DNA of 64,000 nt from Sphagnum compactum (Eukaryota; Bryophyta; Sphagnopsida; Sphagnales): the NCBI GenBank assembly GCA_965153455.1, contig OZ234501.1, positions 16,046,855 to 16,110,854 of the forward strand, in the 5' to 3' direction. Each line of letters starts with the position of its first letter. Positions within the stretch are counted from its first letter, which is position 1. Shown one piece after another: positions 34,098-47,335 of the stretch. The notes under the pieces are model-generated. The model searched no databases. It saw only the letters and a list, made by a program, of their open reading frames with translations, and had not been told where the DNA came from. A program made the position numbers and the translations under genes.

Positions 34098-37000
34098 AAA
34101 GCTTTAAAAATAATACCAATTATATAAACCATGAATTTGAAATTGATTCATAATTGTGTCTTTATGTAAGTGTACACCAATAATTTTGTAAATGTTATTT
34201 AAAACGCCCTATTTAATAACAAAATACCATTTTTCATTCATTTTAAATTTCCACTTTATTTTTGTAGATTGATAAAGACAACACTTAACCCAACTACATC
34301 TTTAATGGAAGAACATTTTACAACTTTAAAATATCATAATTGTCAACATTACAATAACATAATGTATTACCAAATATTTTTGTATCATTATAAACTTCTT
34401 GACTTTATGACAAATTGAAATTTATGATGTGGAAGATTATTCAGTATGGTGGTTTCTTTGTATGTGCAAAGTTTCATGAACAAATTCGCATACCCAACAA
34501 CACACTACAATGTGAAGAGGAAGATAGTATTTTTTTTATGCGTGCATCATATACACATGGATTAAATTCCATGACTAATTATCAATAATACTAACTTCAT
34601 TTACATTGAAATAAACAAAACTTGCCCCAACCACCACACTCTAAATTATTTTCAGCATTTGCTCACACATAAGATCTACTGTTTCCTAACTAACCCCTTC
34701 AAACCAATTTTTTTTGGATTATTAAAACATTCAAATACACAAACAATTTTTACATTACAAAATATTTTATCAAGGGGCAACCATGATTAAACAAGTGAAA
34801 AATAAACCCAATCTATCCTTAGTACTTGCTATGATTTAATCTATTCCCTCTAGAATCCAAAGTCTATTTGTGCTTGATTTTCCCTTTACAATTTCTCTTG
34901 AACTTGGATTTGCACAATGCACATTATAGAATAGTGTAATGCAAGGTACAAATGCTACAATATAGATTGTTTGTCTTTTTCTTGTCTTCTTCTCAAATCT
35001 ATTTAACAAGTCTTTTTCTTTTTCAAAATCCTAATCTCTCTTTTCTTTCTTCATCCTCAAGTTCTTGAAGTCTCACATCTTTCTTTTTTTCCAAATCTCA
35101 ATTTATCTTGTGTGTGTCTTTCTCATCGTTTAATTCTTTGAGTCTTTCATCTTTTTCTTATCTATCTTGACTTTCTTTTTTTCCAAATCATGATCTTTTA
35201 TCCATCTCTTTTTTTAATCTCTTTTTCTTCTTTCATCTATCTCATTCTCTTATTTTCAAATCTCAATCTCTTTCATTTTTTTACCTTTATGACGTATCTA
35301 ACATCTTTTTTAATTTTTCATGTTTCAATCCCATCGACAATTAACAAACACTATGACCTCAAACCAAAACATTTGAACAATGAATACCTAATATGCATAA
35401 TGCATTGATGCACGTGTGAATGACAATACACAAAAAAACTTATCAAGTCCCCATGGGTGGCGGGCCTCTTGAAACTTATGGTTGGCATTCAACTTTGTTG
35501 TTTGCACCTTAGTCTTCAAGTTCACTATTCAAGCTTCACCAACAAATTTGCAAATATAATCAAAAGTTTACTTGTCAAAATTATTACTGGTCACCCATCT
35601 TGCAACTTCTATTTGAACCTTGTAGGCTTGCAAGTTGCAACAACGAAGCTTGAACTAGTTTCCAACATCCAAGTTTCATTTCCATAGTCCACCTCCATAA
35701 GTTCATCAAATGTTGACTTTTAGATATTAATCATTGGAGTGTGCAGTCTGGATTCCAAAAATTATTTAGACCTCGTAAAAATTGAAAATACTTGCACAAT
35801 GTGAATGTCATTAAACTTTAATCATTGCAAACATCTTTTTAATTCTAACGATAACAAAATCATGAACAAATTTCAAGGACGTTGTAATTTGTAACACACA
35901 TGATGGTGGGGTAGCAAATTCTAAAAAATCAAATTGTTGGGAATGGTAAAAATTATAGCATTTTATTACACAAAAACTACATTCACACATACTAGTAAAG
36001 TATGTGTATTGATAGAAAAAAAAGTTAGTTATCATTAAAAATATGATGTAGGGGCAAATTTGGCCCCTACATCCCTAACCATCTACAATTGAAATGGCTA
36101 GAAAGAATCAATGATGTGGCCTTCATGCGACCTAAATCCATGGTCTTCTTGGATTTGGTGAAATGACTTGACTTTGTTTTCAAAATGTCCTACTTAATCT
36201 TCGCACACCCATTAACCATGGAACCTTTTGGTGAAATTTTGAATTAAAAAAAAACCCTAGTTAAGGCATTCCCAAAATAAAAGCCCTAAAACAAGGTGTT
36301 GACAATAGGTAAGTCATGTTGCATGTTTAGGGGATTTCCCCACTTCTCTCTTTTACCCACTCACAAAAAAATATAGTACAAATGTTATCATGAACCTAAA
36401 CATTTATACACCATAAAACTTAGGAGTGGGTGGGCTTGGGTGAACCAACACTCACACTATAGCATGGTTAAAATCTCAAAATTCATGATTAGACTAAATC
36501 AAGGACGAGCCTAAATTCCATATTAGCATTTCTTGGACTTAATGTGGTCCTTAAAAGGCCTCATTCAAAAAGGTGAAAGTATTGGTGTGGGGGTTGGTTC
36601 ATCCGAATTGGAGTAAGGGGGTTATTTCCAATGCTAGTTAAATTTATTTATTTTTTCAAAATCTAGTACAAAAGGTACTTGGGCAAAATGAAAATCCTAA
36701 TAACACATAAGATATAGATATGTAAGTTTTGGAAAAGTTTAAATCTTGCTTATTTTTAATTTGCCTACATCATTAGAACCCATTTAATATCAATTTACCT
36801 AGTTATGATTGCTATAATATCCACATGTTATGCATAAAGGTCAAGTTTTGTGATACTCAACTTGGTATTGGCCTAACGCACTTAGTATTTTTCAAGGCCA
36901 ATTCTTATAGAAAATATTTGTGCCATAAAATGTTTCCCCATTTATTCCACGTGCATTTGTCAGTTTTTTACATCTAAGTATCAAACAATTCTTTAATGGT

Positions 37001-40000
37001 TTTATTGCACACAATTTTGCATGCATTTCATATTATGAAAAATCATCCAAAACCTTAGATGAAACCTACTTGGTAAATTAAATGAAAATGCATCCTTGAA
37101 ATCAACAACTTAAACCTCATTTTCAACTTTAATTTGGATTCATTATTTAATTTGTTCAACTAAATGGCTAGATCCTATGCATGACATAGATAATATCAGA
37201 AACAACCACATTAATCATCTATTAAACAATTTTATGCATGGGCAAGTCAAAAGTCAAAAGCCATAACTTTGAACAAAAAAAAAAAGTGTTAGAAGACTTC
37301 ATTATCATCACAAACTTATTAGGTTTCATAGGTTCATAAGGTTTCAATGCAAATTTAATTTTCATAAGTTCATACAAAAATCACATGAATTCCGTGCTAA
37401 AGTTAATATGAACAAAATTTGTATGTGTTCAATATGTTAAATATCCAAATGGATGGGACATTGTTATTGAATGACACATGTGAATGTTCATGGGTAATAC
37501 ACAAAAATTCCTACTTCAACAAGATCTATTACATGCCCTTAAAATGGTTGAGTTTGTAAATTCATTATCTGTAACATTTCTTTTTGACATGAACCAACAT
37601 TTACATACCACTCTAGTCTCCAATAAAACATAAGTACAAACTTCAAAACGTAAAATTAAACTTGCACTACAAACTACCCCATAAAACCTAACACACAATT
37701 TACATCAAGTTTCTTTTAACCTCATCATCCACTTTTCCCAATGACTTATAATAACTTGGCTAGGTTGACCCAAGAGAAAACACTAAACACCATATCATCT
37801 CACACCACTCAAAGTTGCCACTTTCAACACCCACCTCGCCTTTAATATGACAAGTAGACCTTAAAAAACCTAAGTAAAAAAAGATCCAATTCTTGCATTT
37901 CTTACATTTTGTTCAACTTGGATGAGGTGAAAAAAGAGGAGATGCAAATTACAAACCATTGATCACTCTAACATTTCCCAATAAATGCACATTTATTCTA
38001 TCACTACATTTAATCTATCTAAACTCAAACATCCACACATCAAAAGATGTGATACTTGTAACACAACCATCCAAAATAAGAAAAACATTTAAGATTTTTG
38101 TTGTCTTTACCACTAACTTACAAATTATGGTTTCCACAACTTGCTTCTTCAACTAATGGTTTTCCATAGTTGAAATTTGCATGTAGCCTTTTGTAGCATA
38201 CAAGGTTAAGTTGTCCATTTTTTTCTTTTTGGGCACATCTTTTAACTTGTTTGGGACAAAGGCACCAATGTGTTTTGTGATCACTACATAACTAAGACCA
38301 ACTCAATGTTTCGACTTCTCTCAATTTTGTTTTTTCCTAGTAACTTGTAGATTGGTTGCCTTCAACCTAACCCAAGCATTATGTTCTAAATGACCACACT
38401 TTTCACTTTTGTGTGGTGCTACCACTATTATGAACTTAAAAAATAGAATGGTGTATAATGCATTGCATGTTTTGAACAAATCTAAAAATGATAGTAGTAC
38501 CATTGTTAGCACAAAAAAATGTCAAGGAAGAAACAACTTGTTGCAAGGGATCCAAAACCTCTAGTTGAACCAAAGTTGAGCATGCAATGAATCCCAAAAA
38601 ACAACCATTCCTAGGTTTGAGTTGCTTTTAATTTGACTTAGTGTGCCAAGTGTTGTAACAAAATCACAAGTTGGTCCTACAACCTTAAACGTTATTGTGC
38701 CATCAAAATCTACTTTATTACTAGTGAAAGGAACTTCATTGTGGCCATTTCCAATCTCTAGCATGTCCATGAATACATTGACAAGGTGCAAAACTAGTGG
38801 AGGGTTGTCAAGAAGGGATAGAACAAAAATTTAGAACACACAACACACATGGAAAAGAAAAAAGCAAGGTTTTTATTTTTTTCCTTGTTTGATATTATCG
38901 TGCAAATATTGTTTACTATTTGCCAAGTGATTTAACAAAAACTTTAGCACTAGGAAATCATCAAGGCACTTCCACAAGCTCCACTCAAAAAAAATTTAGA
39001 GTATATGAATTCAAGGCAAAAGTAAAAAAAAGATGTAACCATATTTTAAACTAGAAGGTTTCAATCTTCACATGTAGTTTTCTTGTCAAATTGAAGACAT
39101 CATGGCCATTATTTGCATTTGTTTTATCCAAATCTTATGAGATCTACATCATTTCCAAAATCATAGTTGCAATGACCATTGTCAAAACAACACTCCTTTG
39201 TGCAACCTCTTCAAAACAAAGTGCATTTGGTTCAAGTTTATTCAATAACCTACTTGGATGATCAACCATTTGTCACAACCAACCTAGATAGAATATCAAT
39301 TTTCATAAATTTTACATTAGGTGGGTTTAGGTATTTTGAATATTTCAAACTTCATATTACGTGGGTCTTGGTCCGTAATTGGTTTTCAAAATTTTTGGCA
39401 CTAAGCAGGTCAAGTTTTAGTAATTGGGTTATTACCCAATTCGATAACCATGTCAATTCCCAATACCCAACCAATACTAATTTTTATGAGTGTTTGGCAA
39501 TTTTTTAGTCCAATGCTAATTTTTAAAACTCGTCATGCATCATTGACAAAATCATTTTGTCACAAAATAGCCCCCAACTTTACGCCATGGAATCCCATAG
39601 AGAATTTGTTGGTCAATAATGTTTTTCCCCCCTCTTTGCTATTGGGGATCACTTTTTCAAAATTTTAACCATCTCAAGTTTTGAATATTTCTTTACCAAA
39701 ATAATAAAAGGAACTTGCTAATCACAACTCCCACTTTTTTTCTTCACTTTAGGTTGGGAAAATTCCTTGAACAAAGAGAGTGGGGACTTGAAGTTATGTT
39801 TTTTCAATTTCCATCCATCTCAAAATAATCTCAAATCCTTTTCATAACAAACTTTTTCTTGATAAAGATTTTTCCCAATTTATAATCAATGAGTTTTTTG
39901 TTTTTAGTTTGATAGAGAAATATTGAACTTTTGACATGGTTGAAATTTTGATCAAATGAACTCCAAATGCAAATAGGGATGGTTTGCATCCTATGACAAG

Positions 40001-43000
40001 AAAAAAAAAGGACTAGTTAGCTAGAAAATTCTTTTTTTTCTATTTGTGGGAGGATCTTTCTTACCATAAACCAACCCTTATGCATAACAAGCAAGTATGG
40101 CAAAAATAAATGACCGGTGTAATTGGTAATTGGGTGTTTTACTTTGGATGGGAAAGTGATAAGAGATAGTTTTAAGTTTTGATTTTTTTTTGTTATTGAT
40201 ACCCTATGTGATGACAATTAAAAATAATAATCATGCCCTACCAATTCTAAAGAAAAGAAATAAAAGGCCAACACTAGTTCTTAGTTATTATGAATGTTAA
40301 AGTTGGGCAACAACTTGCATTTGTGGGTTGATAGTTATTGTTCTTAAGAATTGAACTAAAATCAAGTTTGATTTTTACAACAAAAATTGGAATGGTTTTT
40401 TAAAAAAAAGACTTAAACTTAGAATTATAACCCAAATGCATGAAACCTTTGAATAAAATATGACTAGAACTGGGGTTAATTAACAATTAACCACAGGTTC
40501 CAATCCAAGTTCGTAAAATTAGATCAAAGCCAAGTTTGATTTTTTTCTAAACCAAATCAAAGCGAAGTCTAAACCAATTTTTTTTTTAAGAACAAGACCA
40601 AAAACTAGATTTTCCATTCCATTTATGTGTGGATCTAGAAAAAGACTAATTTATTTTTTGGAACTTAAATTGCTTCATCAAAGTAAAATATAATTGCCCA
40701 ACATTAGTTCACATCTATTGAATCTGCTTATTTTTATTGGATTTTTTTTGTAAAATGGAAAAGAATTACAAAATAATAAAATTAATGTTTTTTTTGAAAT
40801 TTTCATTCTTAGATATCAGAAGATATGTTTAATATTTGCTAGATTCTATATCAAATTCAAGTAGGTAGCCCAAATTATAGAAGGATGTTTAACAATTTTT
40901 TGTTCATATTTTTTATTAACAAATTTGTTTGAATGATCTTGTGGATGATGACCATTTAAGCTACATCACAAACTTGAGGATAAATAAATAAAATAAGACA
41001 ATGGTCTACTCCTTAAAAGTGGGTGAAATCTTACAATTACAACTTACAAGTAACATCCTTCCAACTCTTAAAAGGGAGGGATATAATATTTTAGTAGTAG
41101 TTTTTTTTAAAGCAAAACTTTATCAAGATAGGATAAATAAATAAATAAATAATGTTGCAGTATTCCTTTTTTTCTCAAAAAAATTGCCAATTTTTAAAAA
41201 AAGAATTGTTTTCATTATATTTAAACTTTGATTTTAATTTGTTCATATTTTTAAAACTATTTTTTTGGCTATTTAGAACAAGTCCTAAAAATTTGTCACT
41301 ATTTAATGTTAAATCCCTCTTGAGATGTTAGCCAATGAGGCAACATCAAAAAATTGAAAAAAAAATCACGGATTAGTAGGCCTCAAAGGTAACATAATTG
41401 CAATAAGGAATAAATTAGAAGTGCCATTTATAAGTGAGTAATAGTGAGGAACAAGGAACTTTGTCCAACATCTTAAGAAGGTGAAAAATATGTATGTAAC
41501 ATAACAATATTGTAGGACATGAACATGCTCGGCACTAATTAAGACATTATTGAAATTGCTGATTTTTTAAAAAATTGTTCAAAATATCATATTTTCAAAT
41601 TTTTGATTCTAAAAAAATTCTAAAAAGCTAAAAGTAGTTTTGTCATAATGTCTTTCCACATGCCAATTGTGAGCATTCGACAAAAGAAAGTGGTAGAACC
41701 AATTATGTTGTTTGAGAGAGAGAGAGAGCGCAAATAGTTCTTCAAGGAAAGTGCACTCCAAGAGTGTCTCCACAAGGTACAAAGAAATGAGATAACATGT
41801 TGGGATAAGTGGTTTGATCTTCTCATTTTGTGGAACTCTTCCTCAAGTGTTTTGATTCAAAGAGAGGAGTGCACTTTTATGGTGCAATTTGTGGTGCATG
41901 GGTTGTGTAATTGTTGGAAATGGAGATTGGGAGACAAAACAAAGGATGCAAGCTCATTGAGCCTACCCACACAAAAGTAGTTTAACCTAAAATTTGTATA
42001 TAATATCCCACTATTAGGGTTTAAGGTGCGAACGAAGAAGCTCCTATATGTGTCTAAGCACCAAAAACTGCCGTTTGTTTTTCTTTTATCATTCAATGGA
42101 GTGGTGGTTGATTTGTGAAGGAATGAAGAAAATGGAGTTGGTTCATGGGGGGTGCAATTTTTTTGGGATATGCTTGGTTGTGGTTTTGTTTTTCTTGTGT
42201 GTGGATGTTGTTGGCACCAAAGGATGGGGCACAGCTACATAGGTCAAGGACAAAAGGAGACAACCTTTGGAAGTTAAGTACCTTGGTGGCATTGTGTTTA
42301 TGTTTTTTGTTCTAGTTTTTTGGAGTTAAGATGGCTTTTTACTATGGATGCATTATAGGGAAAAATGCCCAAGATGCAAAAGTTCTAAGTTGTGTGCCTT
42401 CAAATCTTCAATTTGTCTATTGTGTAAACTCTTTGTAGTTAAGAAAACTAAAGTTGCATAGATCTAGTGGTATGAAGTGGAGTTGATGATAGTCTCGAAG
42501 GGATTAAGGGGCTGAATTATTCATGGCATCATAAGTTTAGGTCCGATATACCTAACTTTGTTCAAGGGGGAGTGGAGTAGTGTAACATGAAGAGGTTACA
42601 TGAAGAGGTCCATTGTTAAGGAAAAGGAAGCATAATCTAAACCATAGTTGTGGGGCATTTCTTTGGGCTAATCCTGAATGTTGTGTGAAGAGTTTATAGA
42701 ATGGGAATAACCATGATCCCATATCGAAGATCACACTAACCTATGAGAGGAGATCTGAAGTGATTTGATTTACTTCTTGCCTTTAGGTTATGGAATGCTC
42801 CTAAGTCATGTAGAGGTAGTGCTCATGTAGGAATTATGGGGATGTAAAGTAGCTTACCAGCATCCAGTATTTTTGGACAAAACTGTAGCCTCCCCCTCAG
42901 CAATGTAGTTTTCATTTGGTTGTAAGGGAGCTTCCCACCATACAAATGGGTTCTCCTGAGGGCGATAGCCTGAGAGTGTTCCTGACCAGTGGAGAACACA

Positions 43001-43400
43001 CGAGTATGGGAACCTCCTGTCCATAACAAAATTTATTAAAAAAATCTCTTCTTTTTCGTTCCTCCATTCTTCCTTTCGTGCTTTTTGAATTTTCCTGATC
43101 TGTCCCGTCAAAAAAATCTTTCCATGGGAACATAAAAATATAGCGGGATCTCCCCGACTGCATAACTCCCTAGGGATCTTCTTCTGGGGGAGAGATCCCT
43201 CAAAATACAAAGAGAAAATCAAAAGAGAGGTTTTTATGTCCCACATTTTGAGCCAGAATGTTTGAATGTTTGCCAGGCAAATTGAGTCCTTTAAGTTGAA
43301 CTCTGCCTTGGACCATAGCTTGCAACTTGGTTCTCCAAATCATGAACTCTCCTCCCTCCTTTGAGCTCTTTTTTTAAAAAAAATTTGTGGGTCTGAACCA
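34098..43400. other. AT-rich intergenic DNA, no gene recognised
   Basis: Very AT-rich and CpG-poor for most of its length. No open frame resembles a known protein. A copy of the AGCCAAATTTGGCT repeat lies at 40845-40985, with a weak one near 41265-41365. A (GA)n run of about six units lies near 41714. At about 42560 CAAGGGGGAGTGG looks like a retrotransposon polypurine tract, but no flanking LTR or reverse-transcriptase sequence could be found. Confidence 0.5.
40845..40985 (+). repeat. Copy of the AGCCAAATTTGGCT dispersed repeat
   Basis: AGTAGGTAGCCCAAATTATAG, GAAGGATGTTTAA, GATCTTGTGGATGATGACCA and AAGCTACATCACAAACTTGA appear in the family order. The central palindrome itself is eroded. Confidence 0.6.
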
Positions 43401-44154
43401 ATTGCTTTTCCTCCAAAATGGTGCCATGAGGTTTAACCTCCATTTGTGACTTTTGGGTCTTGGACCCTCATTGAAACGCCATGGGTCCAATTTTATGGCT
43501 CTCAGCCAATAGGATCGCTCCATTTCCTTGGACGCTGGACCTTAAACCCTCATCTAAAATGGCCCTAAGCATATCTGACCGATTTTTTACAAAAAATTGC
43601 CCGTTCTAGTTACTTGGGAAGAAAAAACCGAATTAAAAAAATCACCATTTCATTTCCGGTTATCTCAAAAACCCTAAGAAACCCTAAGGGGGGGGGGGGG
43701 GGGGGGAGGGGGCACACCCATCCTCATTCTATTCTGAGCATGCCGAGGATTTTTCAAAAAAAAATTCAATTGGCAGACAATTGACTGTTGTTGGTCCGGG
43801 AGCAGCAAACGACAATGGCAGTCGACGGATACCACCCAACAACCCAAATGGAGGTGGGTTGGGGAACCTCTCTTCGGCCGGCCGACACACACGTTTTCTG
43901 TACAGGCATCACATGCACTGTTCGGTTTAAGTGGAGTTGCTGGCGACCCCAAACTATCTCTCTCTCTCTCTCTCTCTCTCCGGGTGCACCTTCCGATCGC
44001 GGATTTGCTGCCGATAAGTACTGAATTCGAGCACCTACTCGACGTTCGGTCAGATGATGATGCTGACGACTTGTGGGGGTGCTTCACTGACAATAACTAT
44101 CGACCACAGTTGGGGAGTATATGATGACCCGGGCGGAAAATGCATTCGGAAATA
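43401..44154. other. CpG-rich patch with telomere-like boxes, no gene recognised
   Basis: From about 43780 to 44060 GC and CG content rise well above the neighbourhood, with a (CT)n run near 43960 and a G run at about 43688. AAACCCTAAGAAACCCTAAG at about 43670 resembles paired telo-boxes found in plant promoters. No flanking gene is recognisable on either strand, so it may be a promoter remnant or a younger insertion. Confidence 0.4.
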
Positions 44155-44380
44155 GAGGTAATATATGGACGAAGAATAATTTGTGTCTTTTTTGCATTGG
44201 ATACAAGATGGAAATATTTATTCGGTTGGCAAGAGCTGCTATCGAAAATCCACTCAACCCCGGAAAAGAGGTAATATATGGACGAAGAATAATTTGTTTT
44301 TTTTGAATTGGATACAAGACTGAAATATTTATTCGGTTGGCAAGAGCTGCTATGGAAAATCCACTCAACCCCGGAAAATC
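44155..44380. repeat. 113-bp tandem duplication
   Basis: GAGGTAATATATGGACGAAG through CCACTCAACCCCGGAAAA occurs twice in tandem, starting at 44155 and 44268, with only a few differences. The duplication is recent relative to its surroundings. Confidence 0.92.
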
Positions 44381-45451
44381 TACTCAGCCCCACCTATCTA
44401 TCTAATATGTCTCGTACATTTTACGTCTCCCTCCCTCCGTCCGTCCGTCTTATATGACAAAAAATATTCATTCAAAATATGAAGGACTTTGACGAAAGAA
44501 AGTTGACGGTTTCAATACTAGCAACTCCCGAAATCCAAGTTCCCGTATGGCTTATCGTCGCTTATTGAAGCGGAAACAAAAAAAATTTCAACTAAAAAGT
44601 AAAAATTTCAAAATCAACGGCAAGACCTCCAAGAGGATGAGTTGAAAGGGTTTTGATTTTTTTGATGTTTTTTTTTTCTACATTGGGAAAAAAAATAGAG
44701 AAATTTTTATTTTATTTTTTCGAATGTAAACTTTTTTTGGGGGCAAAAAATAGCTACTTCTATGAAATGGAAAATACTGGAAATAAACCCATTTGTTGGA
44801 ATAGACTATTGGGAGAAAAAAAATTGTGAAAATTTAGAGAAAAATGTTTTTTTCCAAATATATAATGTATTTTTTAGGCGAAAAAAAAACTTCTTCAATG
44901 AAATCAAAATATTGAAAAAAAAAAAAAAAAAAAAACCATTTGTTGGACTACACTAAATTTAGATTGTGGCCATCAATTTTCTTTGTACACTATGGAAAAT
45001 GGATGTATTAAAAGTTTCCTACTTGGTGAAATAACATCTAAAATTTCTAATTTTTCCTTTATTGTATATACAAATGGCAATTCATTTATGAATTAGTGTG
45101 GTATACTTCATGGCATATTTCCATCTATTATGTATCATTTTCATCCATTCCATTAACTTTTTGAATCGGCTATTGAACTTTTATATTGTTATTACTACAA
45201 TTCAATGTGTGATTATTTTAATTTTTGCATATAACATGTTTGAAATTATGCAAGATTCCCATGTTGAAAGGAAGTGGGAAAAAAATGAATATATATATAA
45301 TAAGTTGTTTTTGGTAAACTTAACTTTAAATTTAAAACTTGCATGCACCAAATAAATTGATTGTGATACTTTGAAAAAGAAACGTAATGCACATTTGAAA
45401 TTTTTTAAATGCACAAATGAGGAATAACCAATTTAAGTTGTTTCAAAACCC
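44381..45451. other. AT-rich intergenic DNA, no gene recognised
   Basis: It contains CTCCCTCCCTCCGTCCGTCC near 44427, an A20 run near 44918, and short open frames without known relatives. Confidence 0.5.
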
Positions 45452-45458
45452 ATCGATA

Positions 45459-45829
45459 CTGTGTTGTTAAAAACGATCGTCACAGATTTAGTAAACGTTT
45501 AAACAGCGTTTAAACGTTTAAACGATTTCTTTATGTTTAAACGCAATTTTTTTCATTTAGTACGAATCAGGAAGGTCTACGCCTTCAAATAGGACCCCCA
45601 AAGGTATTTTCATGCCACGCAAGGCGGTGAGCTTGGCGTGTATGTGCGACAACGTTTGGGGCGACGTCGACGAACCGCACTCCGCAGTGCAACTTACACT
45701 GCAGTAGGGCACTGCACCGTTTTTTTATATGGGCGTTTTTTTGGTATCGAAGGAGAACGTTTAAACACCATTTAAACGACAAAAATAAGTTTTTACGTTT
45801 AAACGTTTAAACGGTACCTAACAACACTG
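45459..45829. mobile_element. hAT-type miniature element with GTTTAAAC arrays (371 bp)
   Basis: The right end reads TAACAACACTG and the left end CTGTGTTGTTA, so the ends are inverted and close to the CAGTGTTG terminus common in hAT transposons. ATCGATA flanks both sides (45452-45458 and 45830-45836), consistent with the 8-bp target duplication of hAT elements with one changed or lost base. Just inside each end are several overlapping GTTTAAACG words, five or more on the left and about three on the right, resembling the subterminal motif arrays that hAT transposases bind. The core at 45560-45770 is GC- and CpG-richer than the flanks. It encodes no transposase, so it is non-autonomous. Confidence 0.8.
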
Positions 45830-46685
45830 ATCGATAACAAAAGTAATGCTAGTCTTTAAGTTACAACATGTGTTTTGCCTACTTTTGGGTTTGGATGAAA
45901 TGTTAACAAAGTCCAATTAAAAAAAAAATTGAATTATTATTTTTCAAAATATTCTTTCAATTGGGAAGATGGTGATGTATTTTACAAATTGCATGATTTT
46001 TTTTCAAAATGATGGATAAACTAAAGCTTGGATGAAAAACCAATGAAAGATATTACTTATGTTTGTTAAAACATTACTTCAAACTTCTCAATATTTTTTT
46101 TTATGATGATTGGATTTTTGTACACATGAATGTTCCAAGTTTCAAAACATCCATCAACCCCATCATTGATTATAGTACCTTTGTAGAATAATTTTTTAAA
46201 AACCATAAAAATATGAAGTTTATAACAATGATTTATAAATTTTGATTTAGGATTCATCTATGAATGGAAGGTCTCCGATTGATTTATCAATTGATTTCAT
46301 CCATTATCCAACTTTGTTCATCATAGTAGAAAATTCTTATCCATCACAATCCAAATTTTATAACATATGTTAGGAAAATTACTTGGAAAGGTTCTTTACT
46401 TGGAAGAAAATGCATTTTCCGTCATAGGTAAAACCTTTTGTGGGTTTAATGAAACTTCCATTGCATGATCCCCAACTAAGTACAAAAACATATACCATAG
46501 TACCTTGGCAGCTTTGACACCAATTATATTATTTTCTGAAATGTTGAAATTTTCAATTTTTGTTTTCTTTTTTCAAAGAATTGTTTTTTATGAAGGAAAA
46601 TATTGAATTTTCAAAAATATTCTACTTGTTGAAATGAAAATTTCAAAAATTAATATGTAAATGTGCTGAAGTAGTCAACACAAAA

Positions 46686-46793
46686 ACCCTAAAAACATAG
46701 CTGAATACACCTTTGTGTTTTTCAATACAAAATCAACACAAATGTAATGTACACCCTAAATTCATAGCTGAAGACACCTTTGTGTTTTTCAAT
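46686..46793. repeat. 67-bp direct duplication
   Basis: CATAGCTGAA.ACACCTTTGT followed by GTTTTTCAAT occurs at 46696 and 46763, each preceded by ACCCTAAA. Confidence 0.8.
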
Positions 46794-47199
46794 GTTCATG
46801 TTATAAATATGTTGCACTTGGTTACAAACCTTGAACACAAAATAACATAATTTTTTGGGTGCATGGTTGCGATAATGCTTATTTGTCATAAACTTTTGTG
46901 TGTGTAACATGTGTCAAAATATCCATCAATTTTAAACCATTTTGGAGGTGTATATGTACATGCTGGTCTTATATGTACCAATTAGAATAGGCAAAATCAT
47001 ATAAGATCAAATAAGTCACATATGCCATATAAGACCCATTGAAATAATGTTAGATTTTATAAACACCCTGTTTTCTTCCTAATGAAAATTTGCCAAAAAA
47101 TAGAAAAGAAACATTTGAGAATGAAGTTAAGAGTTTCAATTACCAAAATTTTAAAAGGGAAAGTCACTAGGTGTGTATATTTGGTTTCAGTAAATAGCC

Positions 47200-47335
47200 A
47201 AAACTATTAATAATGATTAAAAATTTGTATTACATATCTAGTTTATAGTTAAATTTGGCTAAATATTCTTAGGGATGCTTGCCATTTTTTCTACATCTTC
47301 ATATGGATGATTACCACTTAGGCTACATTTTCTTT
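47200..47335 (+). repeat. Copy of the AGCCAAATTTGGCT dispersed repeat
   Basis: AAATAGCCAAAACTATTAAT, AGTTAAATTTGGCTAAAT and GGATGATTACCACTTAGGCT then ACATTTTC follow the family order. Confidence 0.65.

Noticed and set aside
42555-42600. CAAGGGGGAGTGG resembling a Copia-type polypurine tract and LTR start
   Set aside because: No RNase H-like coding upstream, no tRNA primer site, and no second LTR could be seen.
42823-43246. Overlapping minus-strand frames, about 130 codons
   Set aside because: The content is not low-complexity, but no motif of reverse transcriptase, integrase, transposase or any family is visible. Two frames overlap, which suggests chance or decayed repeat DNA.
44420-44460. 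CTCCCTCCCTCCGTCCGTCC resembling a Stowaway end
   Set aside because: No inverted partner end was found within several hundred bases, and simple CT/CCGT repeats can produce the word by chance.
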